Shown in pieces: positions 29,279-38,854 of a DNA stretch of 64,000 nt (within the stretch, counting starts at the first letter, position 1; every line of letters starts with the position of its first letter). This DNA is from Gluconobacter sp. Dm-62. Its GTDB lineage: Bacteria > Pseudomonadota > Alphaproteobacteria > Acetobacterales > Acetobacteraceae. The DNA lies in contig NZ_JAERLY010000005.1 of assembly GCF_018256155.1 (NCBI RefSeq), forward strand, positions 1-64,000, written 5' to 3'. The translations under genes and the position numbers were made by a program. Under the pieces are notes generated by a model. That model ran no database searches, had not been told where the DNA came from, and saw nothing but the letters and a program-made list of their open reading frames with translations.

Positions 29279-30907
29279 TCATGGAGTAGAACCGTGTTTT
29301 GGATTGGGCAGTACGCATACAAAATTTGATGCTACGGCCGGATCGCCATGGCCATCGTATAAAGCAGCTTCTGGCCATGCGCAGAGCGGTCGCGTCCGGA
29401 CAACCTTCCCGTCCACAACCCGGGACGCCACGATTTTTTCTGGAGCGTTCTGACGCACGACCCATTCGTCAATAGCGCCCAGCTTGCTGAACGTGTCACA
29501 GCCCGCTCCGCCGTAGCAGTGTCTCATGCCTGGGATTTCAAAAAGCCGCGCGGAGTTTCGTTCGGCCGGAGCGGCGTTCTGCATCAGCGCCTGATAATAA
29601 CCGGCCAATTGCTGCGGATTATGGCCGTCATTCCAGCCAATATACATCAGGAGCTTGCCACCATGCCTGAAAAAGGGTTCCAGATTGTCGTCCACATGCA
29701 GTAGCGGCCCAAGTTTTCTGGTCGCAGCGGTAATGTCAGTATTCCAGTTCAGAGTTGTCCAGTCCCATTCCGGGTTCTGGAAAGCAGCAAACATGAAGAG
29801 ATCAAGGGCGACAGGAAATGCCTTACCATCGGCAGAAAAGCCGTCTTCGCTACCTTTCGCAGGACCGGGGAAGATGACTTTACCTGTCCGGGGATCGACC
29901 GGGCCGCGATAAATCTGTTCCGCTGCCTTAACTTCGTTGGCGGTGAGACATTCTGATGTATCCGATCCCTTGCAAAGAAGTTGCGAGGGCTCAAATCCAC
30001 ATTGATCCGGAGTTTCAAGAACCCCCTGATTTTGACCGACAGGTGAACCGCATGCCTTCATGACTGCCCGGTTCAGAAGCTGGAATTTCCCGCGCCCTAC
30101 GCGCAGGGCCGGATCATGATAACTCATCCAGCCAGCCCAGAGCTGTTCTGCGTTGAAATTCACAATCGGATTGGGAGGCGCACCGGCGACGACCCCATCA
30201 TAATCCTGAGGATAGCGTCTGGCCTCGATCAGTCCTTTCAGCCCCCCGAGCGAGCATCCGATCCAGTATGCATGAGACGCATCTTTCCCATAAAACTGCC
30301 GGATAAGCTGCTTCGCCGTCAGCGTCATCAGGTGATCGGCTCTGTAGGCATAATCGACCAGTTTTTCGGGATGACCTAGTGTAAAGCGGCCTCCCTCACC
30401 CTCAGGAGTGGAACTGTCATGCCCGGTATCTGTGCTTGCGACGGCATAGCCTACCCCCACCCCGGTCGCCATCCCGTCGTACATGATCGACCCTGCCCAG
30501 CCGAAATTGCCAACGCCCAGAAGTTTGCCATTCCAGCCGTGCAAAGGAAGCCAGATTTCCGTGCGGATCACTGAATCCGCAGACGGACGCAGTGTTATGG
30601 CAACCCGGCAGAACGCAGGGTTGCTTTTCTGAATTGGATGGCCCGCAAGGTTCATCCCCGGCGCTGTCATGATCTGGCTCAGATGCGTCTGCGGACTGTG
30701 CCAGTCTCCGGCCTGAACGATTTCCACCTTGGTAAAGGTCGCCCCCGGGAGCATCAGATGCGTGAGATCTACGCAGCTTTCAGCGTGAGCATGCGAAGAC
30801 AGCAGAAATGAAGCCGAGACCGTAAGAAACGTTCCAGCCGCAAAAGTCCTGAGCAACGGCTGGAGTGACTGTATGGAGCGACGACAAAAGGGCTGTGAAA
30901 ACGGCAT
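29279..30907 (-). CDS. Tannase/feruloyl esterase family protein, secreted
   Basis: 542-residue exported alpha/beta-hydrolase of the tannase/feruloyl esterase family, which cleaves gallate or hydroxycinnamate esters. Signal peptide residues 1-42 (ending HAHA). The nucleophile motif is GCSLGGLKGLIEARRYPQDYDGVVAGAP (about 218-245) with the Ser preceded by Cys, as in the fungal-type family; the paired Cys and the catalytic His lie in GMRHCYGG near the C-terminus. Start placed at MPFSQPF, where the signal peptide begins, not at the 71-codon longer open frame. It stands alone between the iron cluster and the DUF3500 gene. Confidence 0.85.
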   Translation of the reverse strand: MPFSQPFCRRSIQSLQPLLRTFAAGTFLTVSASFLLSSHAHAESCVDLTHLMLPGATFTKVEIVQAGDWHSPQTHLSQIMTAPGMNLAGHPIQKSNPAFCRVAITLRPSADSVIRTEIWLPLHGWNGKLLGVGNFGWAGSIMYDGMATGVGVGYAVASTDTGHDSSTPEGEGGRFTLGHPEKLVDYAYRADHLMTLTAKQLIRQFYGKDASHAYWIGCSLGGLKGLIEARRYPQDYDGVVAGAPPNPIVNFNAEQLWAGWMSYHDPALRVGRGKFQLLNRAVMKACGSPVGQNQGVLETPDQCGFEPSQLLCKGSDTSECLTANEVKAAEQIYRGPVDPRTGKVIFPGPAKGSEDGFSADGKAFPVALDLFMFAAFQNPEWDWTTLNWNTDITAATRKLGPLLHVDDNLEPFFRHGGKLLMYIGWNDGHNPQQLAGYYQALMQNAAPAERNSARLFEIPGMRHCYGGAGCDTFSKLGAIDEWVVRQNAPEKIVASRVVDGKVVRTRPLCAWPEAALYDGHGDPAVASNFVCVLPNPKHGSTP

Positions 30908-31111
30908 GCTAAGTTCTCGGCTTGTTCTGTATGTCCCTGTCATGGTCGCAAACGTCACACCTCTGCCGCCCATAACTGCGCCCGGCAGTCTGAACTCATA
31001 TAGACCCGAAAGGCAAAGCCTTGATCGCGCCGCCGAGGCCATGCAGTGTGGCCAAACCGCTTTCTGGAACAGACTGCAGTCGGCAGAAAAACACAGTAAG
31101 GTCAGGCCAGC

Positions 31112-32270
31112 GTGAAGCACAGATTCTGGATATTGGGCAGCGCATATCTGGCTATTTTGTCTGTCACGAGTGCGGATATCCGCCAGTCCCGAGCTGCCTC
31201 GCCATCAGGAGAAAGCATGTCTTCAAACCAGACGCATGAAGCTGTCATCGCAGCGCGCTCCTTTCTGGCCACGTTCGATTCACACGCCCTCGCGAATGTG
31301 CAGTTTCCTTTTATTGCACAAAAATCGGGTACGCTCGCACGCTTCCGCAGAAGCGCTCCGGGGCAGCCAGTCGCCCCTGTCATGAAGGACCAGGGGAACG
31401 CCCCCACAGCGCGCGGCCCGGGCATGGGACCTCCAGGAGGGTTCGTCGGAGAACGCTATGGCACGGCTGTATGGTCCAATTTTCCGGTCAGTGACGTCCT
31501 CCGTCCCGGCATGCAGATGGGGCAACTCACGGCGAACCAGCGCTCTGCCGCACTGCACCTTCTGCAAACCCTTCTGAGCAAAAAAGGGTATCAGAAAGTG
31601 CAGGACATCATGGACGGAGATCAGGCCCTGGCAGATGCTGGAACCGACTTCGCGTCCGGAAAGGCCGTCTACACCATCGCCATTTTCGGCCAGCCGTCGG
31701 AAAAGTCTCCGTGGATGGCGCAGTTTGGCGGTCACCATCTGGGCCTCAACCTTGTGATTGATGGTGCGCATGGTGTGATGACACCGACACTGACTGGCGC
31801 GCAGCCAGCAATTTATCAACGTGATGGTAAAACGGTCCGGGTGCTGGCTGGGGAAAATGACAGGGCCTTTGCACTTCTGAACGCGCTTGATCCAAAACAA
31901 CGTCGGGAGGCCATTCTTCCTTACACCGTGGACGATCTCGTTCAGGGGCCCGGACATGACGGCGAAACGCTTGTCCCTGAAGGCATCAAGGGATCAGCCC
32001 TGACCCCCGCTCAGAAGACCATGCTTATGGACGTACGCTGCTCCTCGCCTCGCGGAAATTCGCGATGGGCTGGATGACACCTGGTTTGCCTGGAGCGGTC
32101 CGACCACTCATGAACCCCACCGCAACGGATCGTCCTATTACCGTATCCAGGGCCCTCACCTGCCAATCGAATTCTCCCCTCAAGGCGTGGGCGGTGATCC
32201 CACATTGCATGCCCGTACGGTTTATCGTGACCCGACCAACAGTTATGGCAACCGGTTTACAGTCCAGTGA
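31112..32270 (+). pseudogene. DUF3500 protein gene interrupted by frameshift/deletion
   Basis: The first frame (31112-32077) encodes a signal peptide and a DUF3500 domain (ARSFLATFDSHALANVQFPF, then GGHHLGLNLVIDG) up to ALTPAQKTMLMDV, then runs into unrelated residues and stops. The natural continuation appears in another frame from about 32046 to the TGA at 32268: RLAEIRDGLDDTWFAWSG, YYRIQGPHLPIEFSPQG, DPTLHARTVYRDPTNSYG. Compared with the family spacing, roughly ten codons are also missing at the junction, so an out-of-frame deletion around 32030-32050 is more likely than a single base error. The likely GTG start is at 31112. Function of DUF3500 is unknown. Confidence 0.75.
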
Positions 32271-32815
32271 GCGTGTTAAGGAACGCATCCTTTCTCTGGG
32301 TAGCTCTGATTTTTCTGCCCATGGCGGCTTCGGCTCACCGGCTGGATGAATACCTTCAGGTCACGATGATCGATCTTGCCCGCGATCATATCGCTCTGCA
32401 CCTGCACCTGCGCCTCGTTCCGGGTGTGGAAGTCGCCGCGGGTGTTATTCGTCAGATGGATACAAACCACGACGGAGTTCTATCGCGAGCCGAGCAGGAG
32501 ACCTACGTCTATCGGGTCACTCAAAATCTATCCCTCTCCCTGAACGGGCAGCCGCTTGTTCTGACGCTGAGCGCCGCTACCTTTTCCTCACTGACCGCAA
32601 TAAGGGAAGGCACAGGCGTTCTGGATCTTGAATTCACGAGCAGCGCCTCCCTCAGGAACAGCTCCAACCATCTGGCCTATAGCAATCGAGGCACAGCGAC
32701 AGCGTGGCTCGTGAACTGTCTGCTTCCACGAGATCCGAGCCTGCGCGTGGTCCATCAGAGACGCTCCCGAAATCAGTCAGACTATCAGCTGGACGTCATG
32801 GTGACGTCCAGCTGA
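32267..32815 (+). CDS. EF-hand-containing exported protein, HupE N-terminal-like
   Basis: 182-residue protein with a signal peptide (residues 1-22, ASA) followed by HRLDEYLQVTMIDLARDHIALHLHLRLVPGVEVA and one EF-hand loop, DTNHDGVLSRAE (about 66-77), with Ca-binding Asp, Asn, Asp and Glu at standard positions. The layout resembles the periplasmic region in front of HupE/UreJ-like transporters and small partners of DUF3500 proteins. The GTG start overlaps the DUF3500 stop (GTGA), showing translational coupling. The last six codons lie inside a 19-bp perfect hairpin. Function unknown. Confidence 0.7.
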   Translation: MSVLRNASFLWVALIFLPMAASAHRLDEYLQVTMIDLARDHIALHLHLRLVPGVEVAAGVIRQMDTNHDGVLSRAEQETYVYRVTQNLSLSLNGQPLVLTLSAATFSSLTAIREGTGVLDLEFTSSASLRNSSNHLAYSNRGTATAWLVNCLLPRDPSLRVVHQRRSRNQSDYQLDVMVTSS

Positions 32816-32820
32816 TAGTC
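32780..32820. terminator. Perfect 19-bp hairpin between convergent genes
   Basis: GACTATCAGCTGGACGTCA (32780-32798), loop TGG, and its exact complement (32802-32820). It covers the end of the EF-hand protein gene and lies 24 bp before the end of the convergent TonB receptor gene. No T-tract follows, so it may act as a bidirectional transcription block or mRNA 3'-end stabiliser rather than a standard terminator. Confidence 0.6.
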
Positions 32821-32843
32821 CGTGATTGATCAGGAGCTGAAAA

Positions 32844-35057
32844 TTACCAGCTATACCCGATGCTGGCCTGTGCGTTCCGACGTTCGCCGTAGTAGCAGTA
32901 TTGACCGTCTGCTCCGTATGCGAAGCAGTTTGCGATATAGTTCTTGTCAAACAGGTTCCTGACGCTGGCGGAAACTTTCCAGCCCCGCAGGGAGTGGGAC
33001 ATGTTCCTCAGATCATAAGCCACAGATGCGTCGAAAAGGGCATATTGCGGAAGCCAGACACTGCCGTAAGTGGCTTCACCACCATAGGTCTTGTTGGAAT
33101 ACCGCATACCACCGCCGAAACCGAACCCTTTAAGTGGACCGGAAGGCATCGTGTAGAAGGCGAACAGCGACGCGTTCCCCTTGCCGGACTGGATCAGCGG
33201 CTTACCGGTCGAGTCATCCTTCACCTTCTGGAAACTGACCGCTGCCGTGACCATCAGGTTGTGGAATGGCTGGGCATGGGCTTCGAATTCGAAACCGTCG
33301 GAATGAACCAGACCGCTTTGCAGGCTGTATCCGGTATTGGCGACGGAAACGAGGACGTTGCTCTGCTCGATATGAAAGCCCGCTGCCGTAAAGAGAACGG
33401 ATGTGCCAGGGATCTGGTATTTTAGGCCACCTTCAAGCTGCTTGCCAATAGACGGATGAGCCTGCCGCAGCGTGGCACCGCCATCGTTCGAGACCGTACC
33501 GGACTGCGGCTGGAATGACGTCGAGTAGCTGATGTAAGGCGAGAGGCCGAAGTCGAAATGATATAGCCCCGACGCGCGCCAGGTGATCTGGCTCGCACTC
33601 TGCCGGTCATTGGACTGCTCGAAATATTCGGTCTGATTGGACCGGTACCAGTCATTACGGATGCTGCCCGTCAGGATCAGACGCTTCCAGCGGATCTCAT
33701 CCTGCCCATAGGCACCAGCCTGATGCGATTTCGTGACATAACGCAGATAAGGCGTCAGGTCCGGAATAGCCATGTGATAGTCGGGATGCAGGACATCCAG
33801 GTCCGGCGCATCGCCATAGGCTTCGGTGTCGTTTGCCTTCTGCTGCATATAATCGAAGCCGAACATCAGCGTATGACGTAGCGGCCCCGTGCGGACCTTT
33901 CCCTTGAACTGGCTGTCAAAGGCCAGATTATAGGTATGCTCCTGCGTGCCATAGGCGGAACGCGATAGCATCTGACCGCTGGTGCCATCATCGCTGTCGT
34001 AATATCCATTGTCATAGACACTGCGATAGACCGTTCTGATATCATCATAACGGCCACGTGTGCTGAAGCTCCAGTCATCGTTGAAGCGATGGTTCAGGAT
34101 ATAGGTAATGGCGCCCTGACGCCGGTTGAATTTCTCAGCCGACACATCTCCATCATAGAAATTGCGTGGCAGATAACCGTAAGACGCACGCTTGAGGCTG
34201 CCGATCAACGGCACACCACCATATGAGCCGTTTTCTGGATCATACTGGTAGTTTCCGAGCAGCGTCAGCGTCGTCGGACCATCGCCACCAAAGGTAAAGG
34301 ACGGGCTGATGCTGAAACGTCGGCTTCCGGTCCGGCTCAGTTGCGTGTGCTGTCCGTTGACAGTGCCATAAACCCGATAACGGACCATCCCGTCATCTGT
34401 CGCAAATCCACCCACATCGGCATCAACGCGGTAAAGATCGAACATACCGCCAGTCGCGTTCACGCCACCATAGAACCGCTGATCCGTCGGTAGTTTGCTG
34501 GACATCGCCGTCAGACCGCCTGGGCTGGACTGGCCATAAAGCGCGGATGCTGGCCCCTTCAGAAGCTCGACGCGATCAAGCCGGAACGTGTCCGTCTGGG
34601 CTACCGCAAAACCTGTCGGACTGTCCTGAAATTTGAGGCCATCCAGAAACGTGGGCACCGTAAAGCCACGCAGATCGAAAAGATCGTAACGCGTTCCTTC
34701 GCCTCCACGCGTATCGGCCGTTACACCCGCTGCGTACCGGACGGCCTGATTGAGGTTCAGCACACCGCGTGCATCCATTTCGTCACGCGTAATGACCGTC
34801 ACCGACTGTGCCGTCTCGACAAGGGGGGTGTTGGACTTGGTCGCAGATGAGGCAATTGTCGAAGCCAGATGCCCGCGAACCTTGATTTTCTCGACGTCTT
34901 TAGCGCGTGTTTCTGATGTTTTCTGAGGTGCCTGCCCTGTTACGGATGTTCCGGAATGCCGGTCCGCATCGGGCTTCTTTTCCTGATCGGCCGCGAAAGC
35001 CGTATCGCTCAGAACAATCGAGAAAAGCGCTGTGTAGATGATCCTGTTACGCTGCAT
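32844..35057 (-). CDS. TonB-dependent siderophore receptor
   Basis: 737-residue outer-membrane receptor. Signal peptide (QRNRIIYTALFSIVLSDTAFA), a serine/basic linker, then the plug (NTPLVETAQSVTVITRDEMDARGVLNLNQAVRYAAGVTADTRGG, DLRGFTVPTFLDGLKFQDS, VELLKGPASALYGQSSPGG) and the barrel ending ASIGYSW with terminal aromatic. The plug signatures put it in the ferric hydroxamate (FhuA/ferrichrome) group. The start at 35057 is chosen for the signal peptide; in-frame ATGs exist up to 35090. A Fur-like palindrome lies upstream at about 35119-35139, and an AraC regulator is encoded just beyond. Confidence 0.9.
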   Translation of the reverse strand: MQRNRIIYTALFSIVLSDTAFAADQEKKPDADRHSGTSVTGQAPQKTSETRAKDVEKIKVRGHLASTIASSATKSNTPLVETAQSVTVITRDEMDARGVLNLNQAVRYAAGVTADTRGGEGTRYDLFDLRGFTVPTFLDGLKFQDSPTGFAVAQTDTFRLDRVELLKGPASALYGQSSPGGLTAMSSKLPTDQRFYGGVNATGGMFDLYRVDADVGGFATDDGMVRYRVYGTVNGQHTQLSRTGSRRFSISPSFTFGGDGPTTLTLLGNYQYDPENGSYGGVPLIGSLKRASYGYLPRNFYDGDVSAEKFNRRQGAITYILNHRFNDDWSFSTRGRYDDIRTVYRSVYDNGYYDSDDGTSGQMLSRSAYGTQEHTYNLAFDSQFKGKVRTGPLRHTLMFGFDYMQQKANDTEAYGDAPDLDVLHPDYHMAIPDLTPYLRYVTKSHQAGAYGQDEIRWKRLILTGSIRNDWYRSNQTEYFEQSNDRQSASQITWRASGLYHFDFGLSPYISYSTSFQPQSGTVSNDGGATLRQAHPSIGKQLEGGLKYQIPGTSVLFTAAGFHIEQSNVLVSVANTGYSLQSGLVHSDGFEFEAHAQPFHNLMVTAAVSFQKVKDDSTGKPLIQSGKGNASLFAFYTMPSGPLKGFGFGGGMRYSNKTYGGEATYGSVWLPQYALFDASVAYDLRNMSHSLRGWKVSASVRNLFDKNYIANCFAYGADGQYCYYGERRNAQASIGYSW

Positions 35058-35118
35058 ACCCCACCCATGTGTCATTACCGGCTTCTGCACCCAGAGGGTC
35101 GGCGGTCTGTCATTTTAA

Positions 35119-35139
35119 TGCGAATAACTCTTAATTGCG
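35119..35139. promoter_or_regulatory. Fur-like imperfect palindrome
   Basis: A 21-bp near-palindrome with TGCGAAT on the left and AATTGCG on the right, about 60 bp upstream of the receptor start. It resembles the TGCAAAT...ATTTGCA form of Fur boxes seen in Alphaproteobacteria. Confidence 0.5.
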
Positions 35140-35289
35140 CTCCTAACCATATTCATGAGCGGCATCAACTGGCGCGAAGGCCATTGGCCCGAACGCAAAC
35201 AAAGTCTGCCTGATCGCCGACAATGAAACGCCACGCATTGCCGCCGGGTGGGACGGGGACGGCGGTTTTCCGGGAAATAAATCCGCCTG

Positions 35290-36069
35290 CTAAAGAGGCT
35301 TCGTCAACATGCCCGAACGCACCATACGAGGTGATACCCCGAAGGTTCGATGAAACATCGTGCTGAAACTGCCTGCGTTCTCGTAACCAAGCTCGAACGC
35401 GACCTCAGAAATCGACTGCCCCGCAGCAATACGCGATGCCGCCTCGATCACCCGGACACGACGGCGCCAGGCCGCAAAACCCATCCCCATTTCCTGCTGG
35501 AAAAGACGGGTGAAAGTCCGTCTGGCCATCCCTGCCTCGCGTGCCCAGTGATCGATATCACGACAGTCCCCGGGCTGGGCGGCAATCGCCTCACAAACCC
35601 GCAGTAGACGATGATCGGAGGGAAAAAGCAGACGGTCCGCAATGGGAGGTGCACGGCGAATTTCGCCGACGAGAAGCCGCGCAATAGAAGTCATGCGATC
35701 GTCCATGGCAAACTCGTATCGCATGGCAATAATCTCTTCCACGAGCCCGCGCATGAGAGACGATGCATCGAACATCTTGCATGGAAGATCGGCAGCATTC
35801 GTTAACACGGGGTCGACATAAATCACCTGAAATGCAAGATCGGTACGGCAGTTTGCCTGATGCAATGTATTGGCCGGAAGCCACATTCCCTGCCCTGCCC
35901 CCAGCACAAAGCTTCTGCCCAGAGCGCTGATCGTCACCGTCCCTCCAAGGAAGAGCGAAAGCTGGGCACGGTCGTGCCTGTGATACCCGTCTACAAAGCC
36001 GCCGACATACCGATCAGCAAACCCCACAACTGGGGGGGGCTGAAGCGGCAGATCTGTCGTGCGCTTCAT
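35290..36069 (-). CDS. AraC-family regulator with cupin N-terminal domain
   Basis: 259-residue regulator. The N-terminal cupin sensor (DRYVGGFVDGYHRHDRAQLSLFLGGTVTI, FVLGAGQGMWLPANTLHQ) is followed by the double HTH (DIDHWAREAGMARRTFTRLFQQEMGMGFAAWRRRVRVIEAASRIAAGQSISEVAFELGYENAGSFSTMFHRTFGVSPRMV, about 178-256). It is encoded upstream of, and in the same direction as, the siderophore receptor; the intergenic region with the Fur-like box separates them. It may control the receptor, but this type also regulates efflux genes, so the target is uncertain. Start taken at MKRTTDL. Confidence 0.8.
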   Translation of the reverse strand: MKRTTDLPLQPPPVVGFADRYVGGFVDGYHRHDRAQLSLFLGGTVTISALGRSFVLGAGQGMWLPANTLHQANCRTDLAFQVIYVDPVLTNAADLPCKMFDASSLMRGLVEEIIAMRYEFAMDDRMTSIARLLVGEIRRAPPIADRLLFPSDHRLLRVCEAIAAQPGDCRDIDHWAREAGMARRTFTRLFQQEMGMGFAAWRRRVRVIEAASRIAAGQSISEVAFELGYENAGSFSTMFHRTFGVSPRMVRSGMLTKPL

Positions 36070-36478
36070 GGCTCCACAACCGGGCGCATTTTTCTTCAAG
36101 AGAGGCCTAGCGAGATAGTGGTGTCCGGCATCCGTTCACCTACGTTATATGTTGAGAATGGACTGGTATTCCACATGAGCGAACACCGCACGCGTCCATT
36201 TTTTTTTATGCTATAGAATAGCAGCTCAGACCTAAGAAATTTCGAAATGAAACATATCGTTATGAAAAATAACTCCGCGCCACCATGTAGAAAATAAAAT
36301 TCGATCTCACTTTTCTCCCTTCAGATTAGTTTTTAAGGCACCAAAGTATGCATCATGGCGCAGGACAAAACCTCTTCAACTGAAGGTTTCCTCTCTGAAT
36401 ATAAATGCTTCGAGGAAACATCGGCATTGCGACAGCGTTTTGGGTCATTATCCCAATGGCCCGAAGGCGTGTCTGCAC
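36070..36478. other. Intergenic region without a recognised gene
   Basis: 409 bp. AT-rich in 36180-36350, as expected for promoters. An open frame beginning ATG at 36355 overlaps the next gene and has no recognisable features. I see no RNA gene or repeat. Confidence 0.45.
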
Positions 36479-36946
36479 ATGAAATCCCGTCTCCTGAAAA
36501 CCACGCTTTACGGTGCTGCTGCCTCGACCTGCGCCGTGCTGACGCTCAGCCGTCTTCGCACTGGATGGTATGGTCCTGGGGTCAACTGCACGGCTCACTG
36601 GCTTCATGGCAATGATGCAGCGGAGGTGACAGAGCTTGATGCACGCCATTCCGGCATCGGAGTTGCGACGAATGCCGCGGCTATCCTGTTCTGGGCATGG
36701 CTCTACTGCAAAGCTCTTGGAAAATGCCCGGGAAACCCCAGAGCTGTTTTCGTTACTCTCGCTTTAGGGCCTGTCGCCTGCCTGATCGATTACAAGGCAA
36801 CTCCAAAGCGCTTCACTCCTGGATGGGAACTCGTCTTTTCAAGGAAAGACATGGTGCTGATCTATATCGCAATGGTGGTGAGCATGGCTTTGGGAGCCTT
36901 GCCCACCCAAACGCCCAGAGGTGGCGTTCAGGGAGCATCGTCATGA
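36479..36946 (+). CDS. Small multi-spanning membrane protein
   Basis: 155-residue integral membrane protein with about four hydrophobic segments (LYGAAASTCAVLTL, GIGVATNAAAILFWAWLY, AVFVTLALGPVACLIDY, MVLIYIAMVVSMALGAL). The LDYKATPKRFTPGWE-like loop (LIDYKATPKRFTPGWE) between segments 3 and 4 recalls YagU/DUF1440-type inner-membrane proteins, but I cannot assign the family firmly. Start set at MKSRLLKT; the frame is open upstream. Its stop overlaps the next gene start in ATGA, so the two are coupled. Confidence 0.6.
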   Translation: MKSRLLKTTLYGAAASTCAVLTLSRLRTGWYGPGVNCTAHWLHGNDAAEVTELDARHSGIGVATNAAAILFWAWLYCKALGKCPGNPRAVFVTLALGPVACLIDYKATPKRFTPGWELVFSRKDMVLIYIAMVVSMALGALPTQTPRGGVQGASS

Positions 36947-37428
36947 TTGTGCGGCTTCATGATGGAATGGAAGCAGACGCCAAACGAACGCCGCTCGAAG
37001 GCGGTCTGCTGGGCTGGGCGGCTATCCTTATGCTCGGCGTTTGTCTCATCGCCCTGCGGGTTCTCCCCAAAGCCTGCACACCTTTCCTCAAGCGTTTCGT
37101 TCAGGTTTGGACAGCCGCACTATTCTGTTTCTTCGCAGGCGTTCATCGCGGTGCAAGCTTTTACAATCCCAGAGGCCCCCAACTCTCTGACCCCATAATT
37201 TTTCTTGCAATGCACTTTATGGGGTTAGGAATACTACTCTCACCGCCGCGGATTTCCGGACGTCTTTCTATGGCGGCAACGCTCGCAACACTGGCAGGAG
37301 ACACCTATCTTGCCCAGCAGAACCGGCTTCCGCATTTTTTCGTACGACTACGTCCGTTACAGCTCTTAACAGCGTTCGTTCTCATCAGTTTTTTATCTCA
37401 AGACTCTGAAAATAAAGGAATAAATTAA
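36943..37428 (+). CDS. DUF3429-like membrane protein
   Basis: 161-residue protein with about five hydrophobic segments. GGLLGWAAILMLGVCLIALRVLP, ALFCFFAGVHRGASFY and a C-terminal FVLISFLSQ resemble the DUF3429 layout, in which a FxGxxHxG segment is conserved. Coupled to the preceding membrane protein by ATGA and to the next gene by TAATG, so three genes form one translational unit. Function unknown. Confidence 0.6.
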   Translation: MIVRLHDGMEADAKRTPLEGGLLGWAAILMLGVCLIALRVLPKACTPFLKRFVQVWTAALFCFFAGVHRGASFYNPRGPQLSDPIIFLAMHFMGLGILLSPPRISGRLSMAATLATLAGDTYLAQQNRLPHFFVRLRPLQLLTAFVLISFLSQDSENKGIN

Positions 37429-37634
37429 TGTCTGAAGATTTTTATAACGGCGCGTCCGTCACATGGAAAAGCCATGGTGGAGAAGCTCACGGACATGTCG
37501 TCAAAAAAATTACCGCCCCGATGAAGATCAAGGGAAATAACGTCGCGGCCTCAAAAGACAATCCCGAATTCGTCGTGCAAACAGACAGTGGAAAACGCGC
37601 TGTTCACAAACCCTCGGCGCTAAAAAAAGATTAG
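37428..37634 (+). CDS. DUF2945 (HVA1-type TUDOR) small protein
   Basis: 68-residue protein of the hypervirulence-associated TUDOR-domain/DUF2945 family: GASVTWKSHGGEAHGHVVKKITAPMKIKGNNVAASKDNPEFVVQTDSGKRAVHKPSALKK covers the complete small beta domain. Its start overlaps the preceding stop (TAATG). Its TAG stop overlaps the TTA (TAA) stop of the convergent ltrA gene. These proteins are common in stress-associated gene sets, but their role is not known. Confidence 0.85.
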   Translation: MSEDFYNGASVTWKSHGGEAHGHVVKKITAPMKIKGNNVAASKDNPEFVVQTDSGKRAVHKPSALKKD

Positions 37635-38797
37635 TTCTGACTGTTCCACTCTGCTCCACCCGCAACGAGTAAAAGTATAACAGTGCCGATGGCACATATC
37701 GCCAGAGGCGACAAAGACAATCCCAAAGAAGACAGCGCAGCAAATGCACAAATACCCGCGATATGCCATATCGACCAACAGGAGGTGACGATCCTGCCGT
37801 AAAGGCAGCTGCCAAACAGATAGAGCAATGGACCTAACGTCATCACCGCAAGCGCTGGTCGAGACAGCGACTCAAAAGGATTTTCCAGAAGAATATCCAT
37901 CCCAACTGCGGTCACGATGATCCCGGCAATAAGAATGGCGTGGATATAATGGACATATGCCCCCATCCGCCCGGGATCTGAAGAACGGGTAATGGCGTGC
38001 TCAGCTTTTTTGATGGATGTCCCAAAGTACAGCCACCACATCGCAATCGTACACAGGAAGCTCACACAAAAGCTTAACAGAACCGGCGTATTCCAGTTTT
38101 CAGCGCGTGCCATGGACAGACCGGAAGCCATGATGGCCTCACCCAGCGCCACCATGACAAAAAGCTGACACCGCTCAACGAGATGGCTACCCGAAATCGT
38201 CCAGTCAGAGGTATGCGACCGCCCGAGAAACGGTAGCCAGAAACCAAACATAGGCGAAACATATTCGCACAGGACAGCCATGCACCAGAACATGAGGCGC
38301 ATATCAGACGGATAGAGCGCTCCAATAATCCAGCAGGCTCCACTGATCAGGTTCCAGCCCAGAATACGCCTATAATTGGGAAGAAGATCATGTCCGGGTG
38401 GCAATCTCCACACTACAAAAGCTGATCTCCCGGCCTGCATGACAGCATAGCAGATTGCGAAATCAAGCCCTCTCACCCCAAATGCTTCCGGCGCTGCGGC
38501 ACCGCACAACAATGCAAGCGCCATGGACCCAAACAGAACACAGCGTAACGAGGGTGAGCGTGGATCAAACCAGTTGGTGACCCATCCGGTATATTGCCAG
38601 CCCAGCCACGCAGCGAACCACAGAACAAGCGTCTGAAGAAAACCCGTTCCATTGAGGTGATGAAGCAATCCGTGGCTGATCTGGGTGACGAGAAAAACGT
38701 AAATCAGATCGAAGAACAGTTCTTCGGTCGTAACCTCGACATGACCGCCTTCTGATTTCCTGAGGAATGGGTAACCCGCACCATCTTGAAAAATCAC
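37631..38797 (-). CDS. ltrA: Low temperature requirement protein A family
   Basis: 388-residue inner-membrane protein of the LtrA family with about ten hydrophobic segments. EVTTEELFFDLIYVFLVTQISHGLLHH is the diagnostic start, followed by WLGWQYTGWVTNWFDPRSP and LVERCQLFVMVALGEAIMASG. Function is poorly known; the family was named from cold-sensitive growth in Listeria. The 3' end overlaps the convergent DUF2945 gene by 4 bp. Confidence 0.88.
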   Translation of the reverse strand: MIFQDGAGYPFLRKSEGGHVEVTTEELFFDLIYVFLVTQISHGLLHHLNGTGFLQTLVLWFAAWLGWQYTGWVTNWFDPRSPSLRCVLFGSMALALLCGAAAPEAFGVRGLDFAICYAVMQAGRSAFVVWRLPPGHDLLPNYRRILGWNLISGACWIIGALYPSDMRLMFWCMAVLCEYVSPMFGFWLPFLGRSHTSDWTISGSHLVERCQLFVMVALGEAIMASGLSMARAENWNTPVLLSFCVSFLCTIAMWWLYFGTSIKKAEHAITRSSDPGRMGAYVHYIHAILIAGIIVTAVGMDILLENPFESLSRPALAVMTLGPLLYLFGSCLYGRIVTSCWSIWHIAGICAFAALSSLGLSLSPLAICAIGTVILLLVAGGAEWNSQN

Positions 38798-38854
38798 TGC
38801 ATTTTCTCGTTAAATTGGCTTCGCCCCAACTCATGGAACAGAGATGGTATTGTC

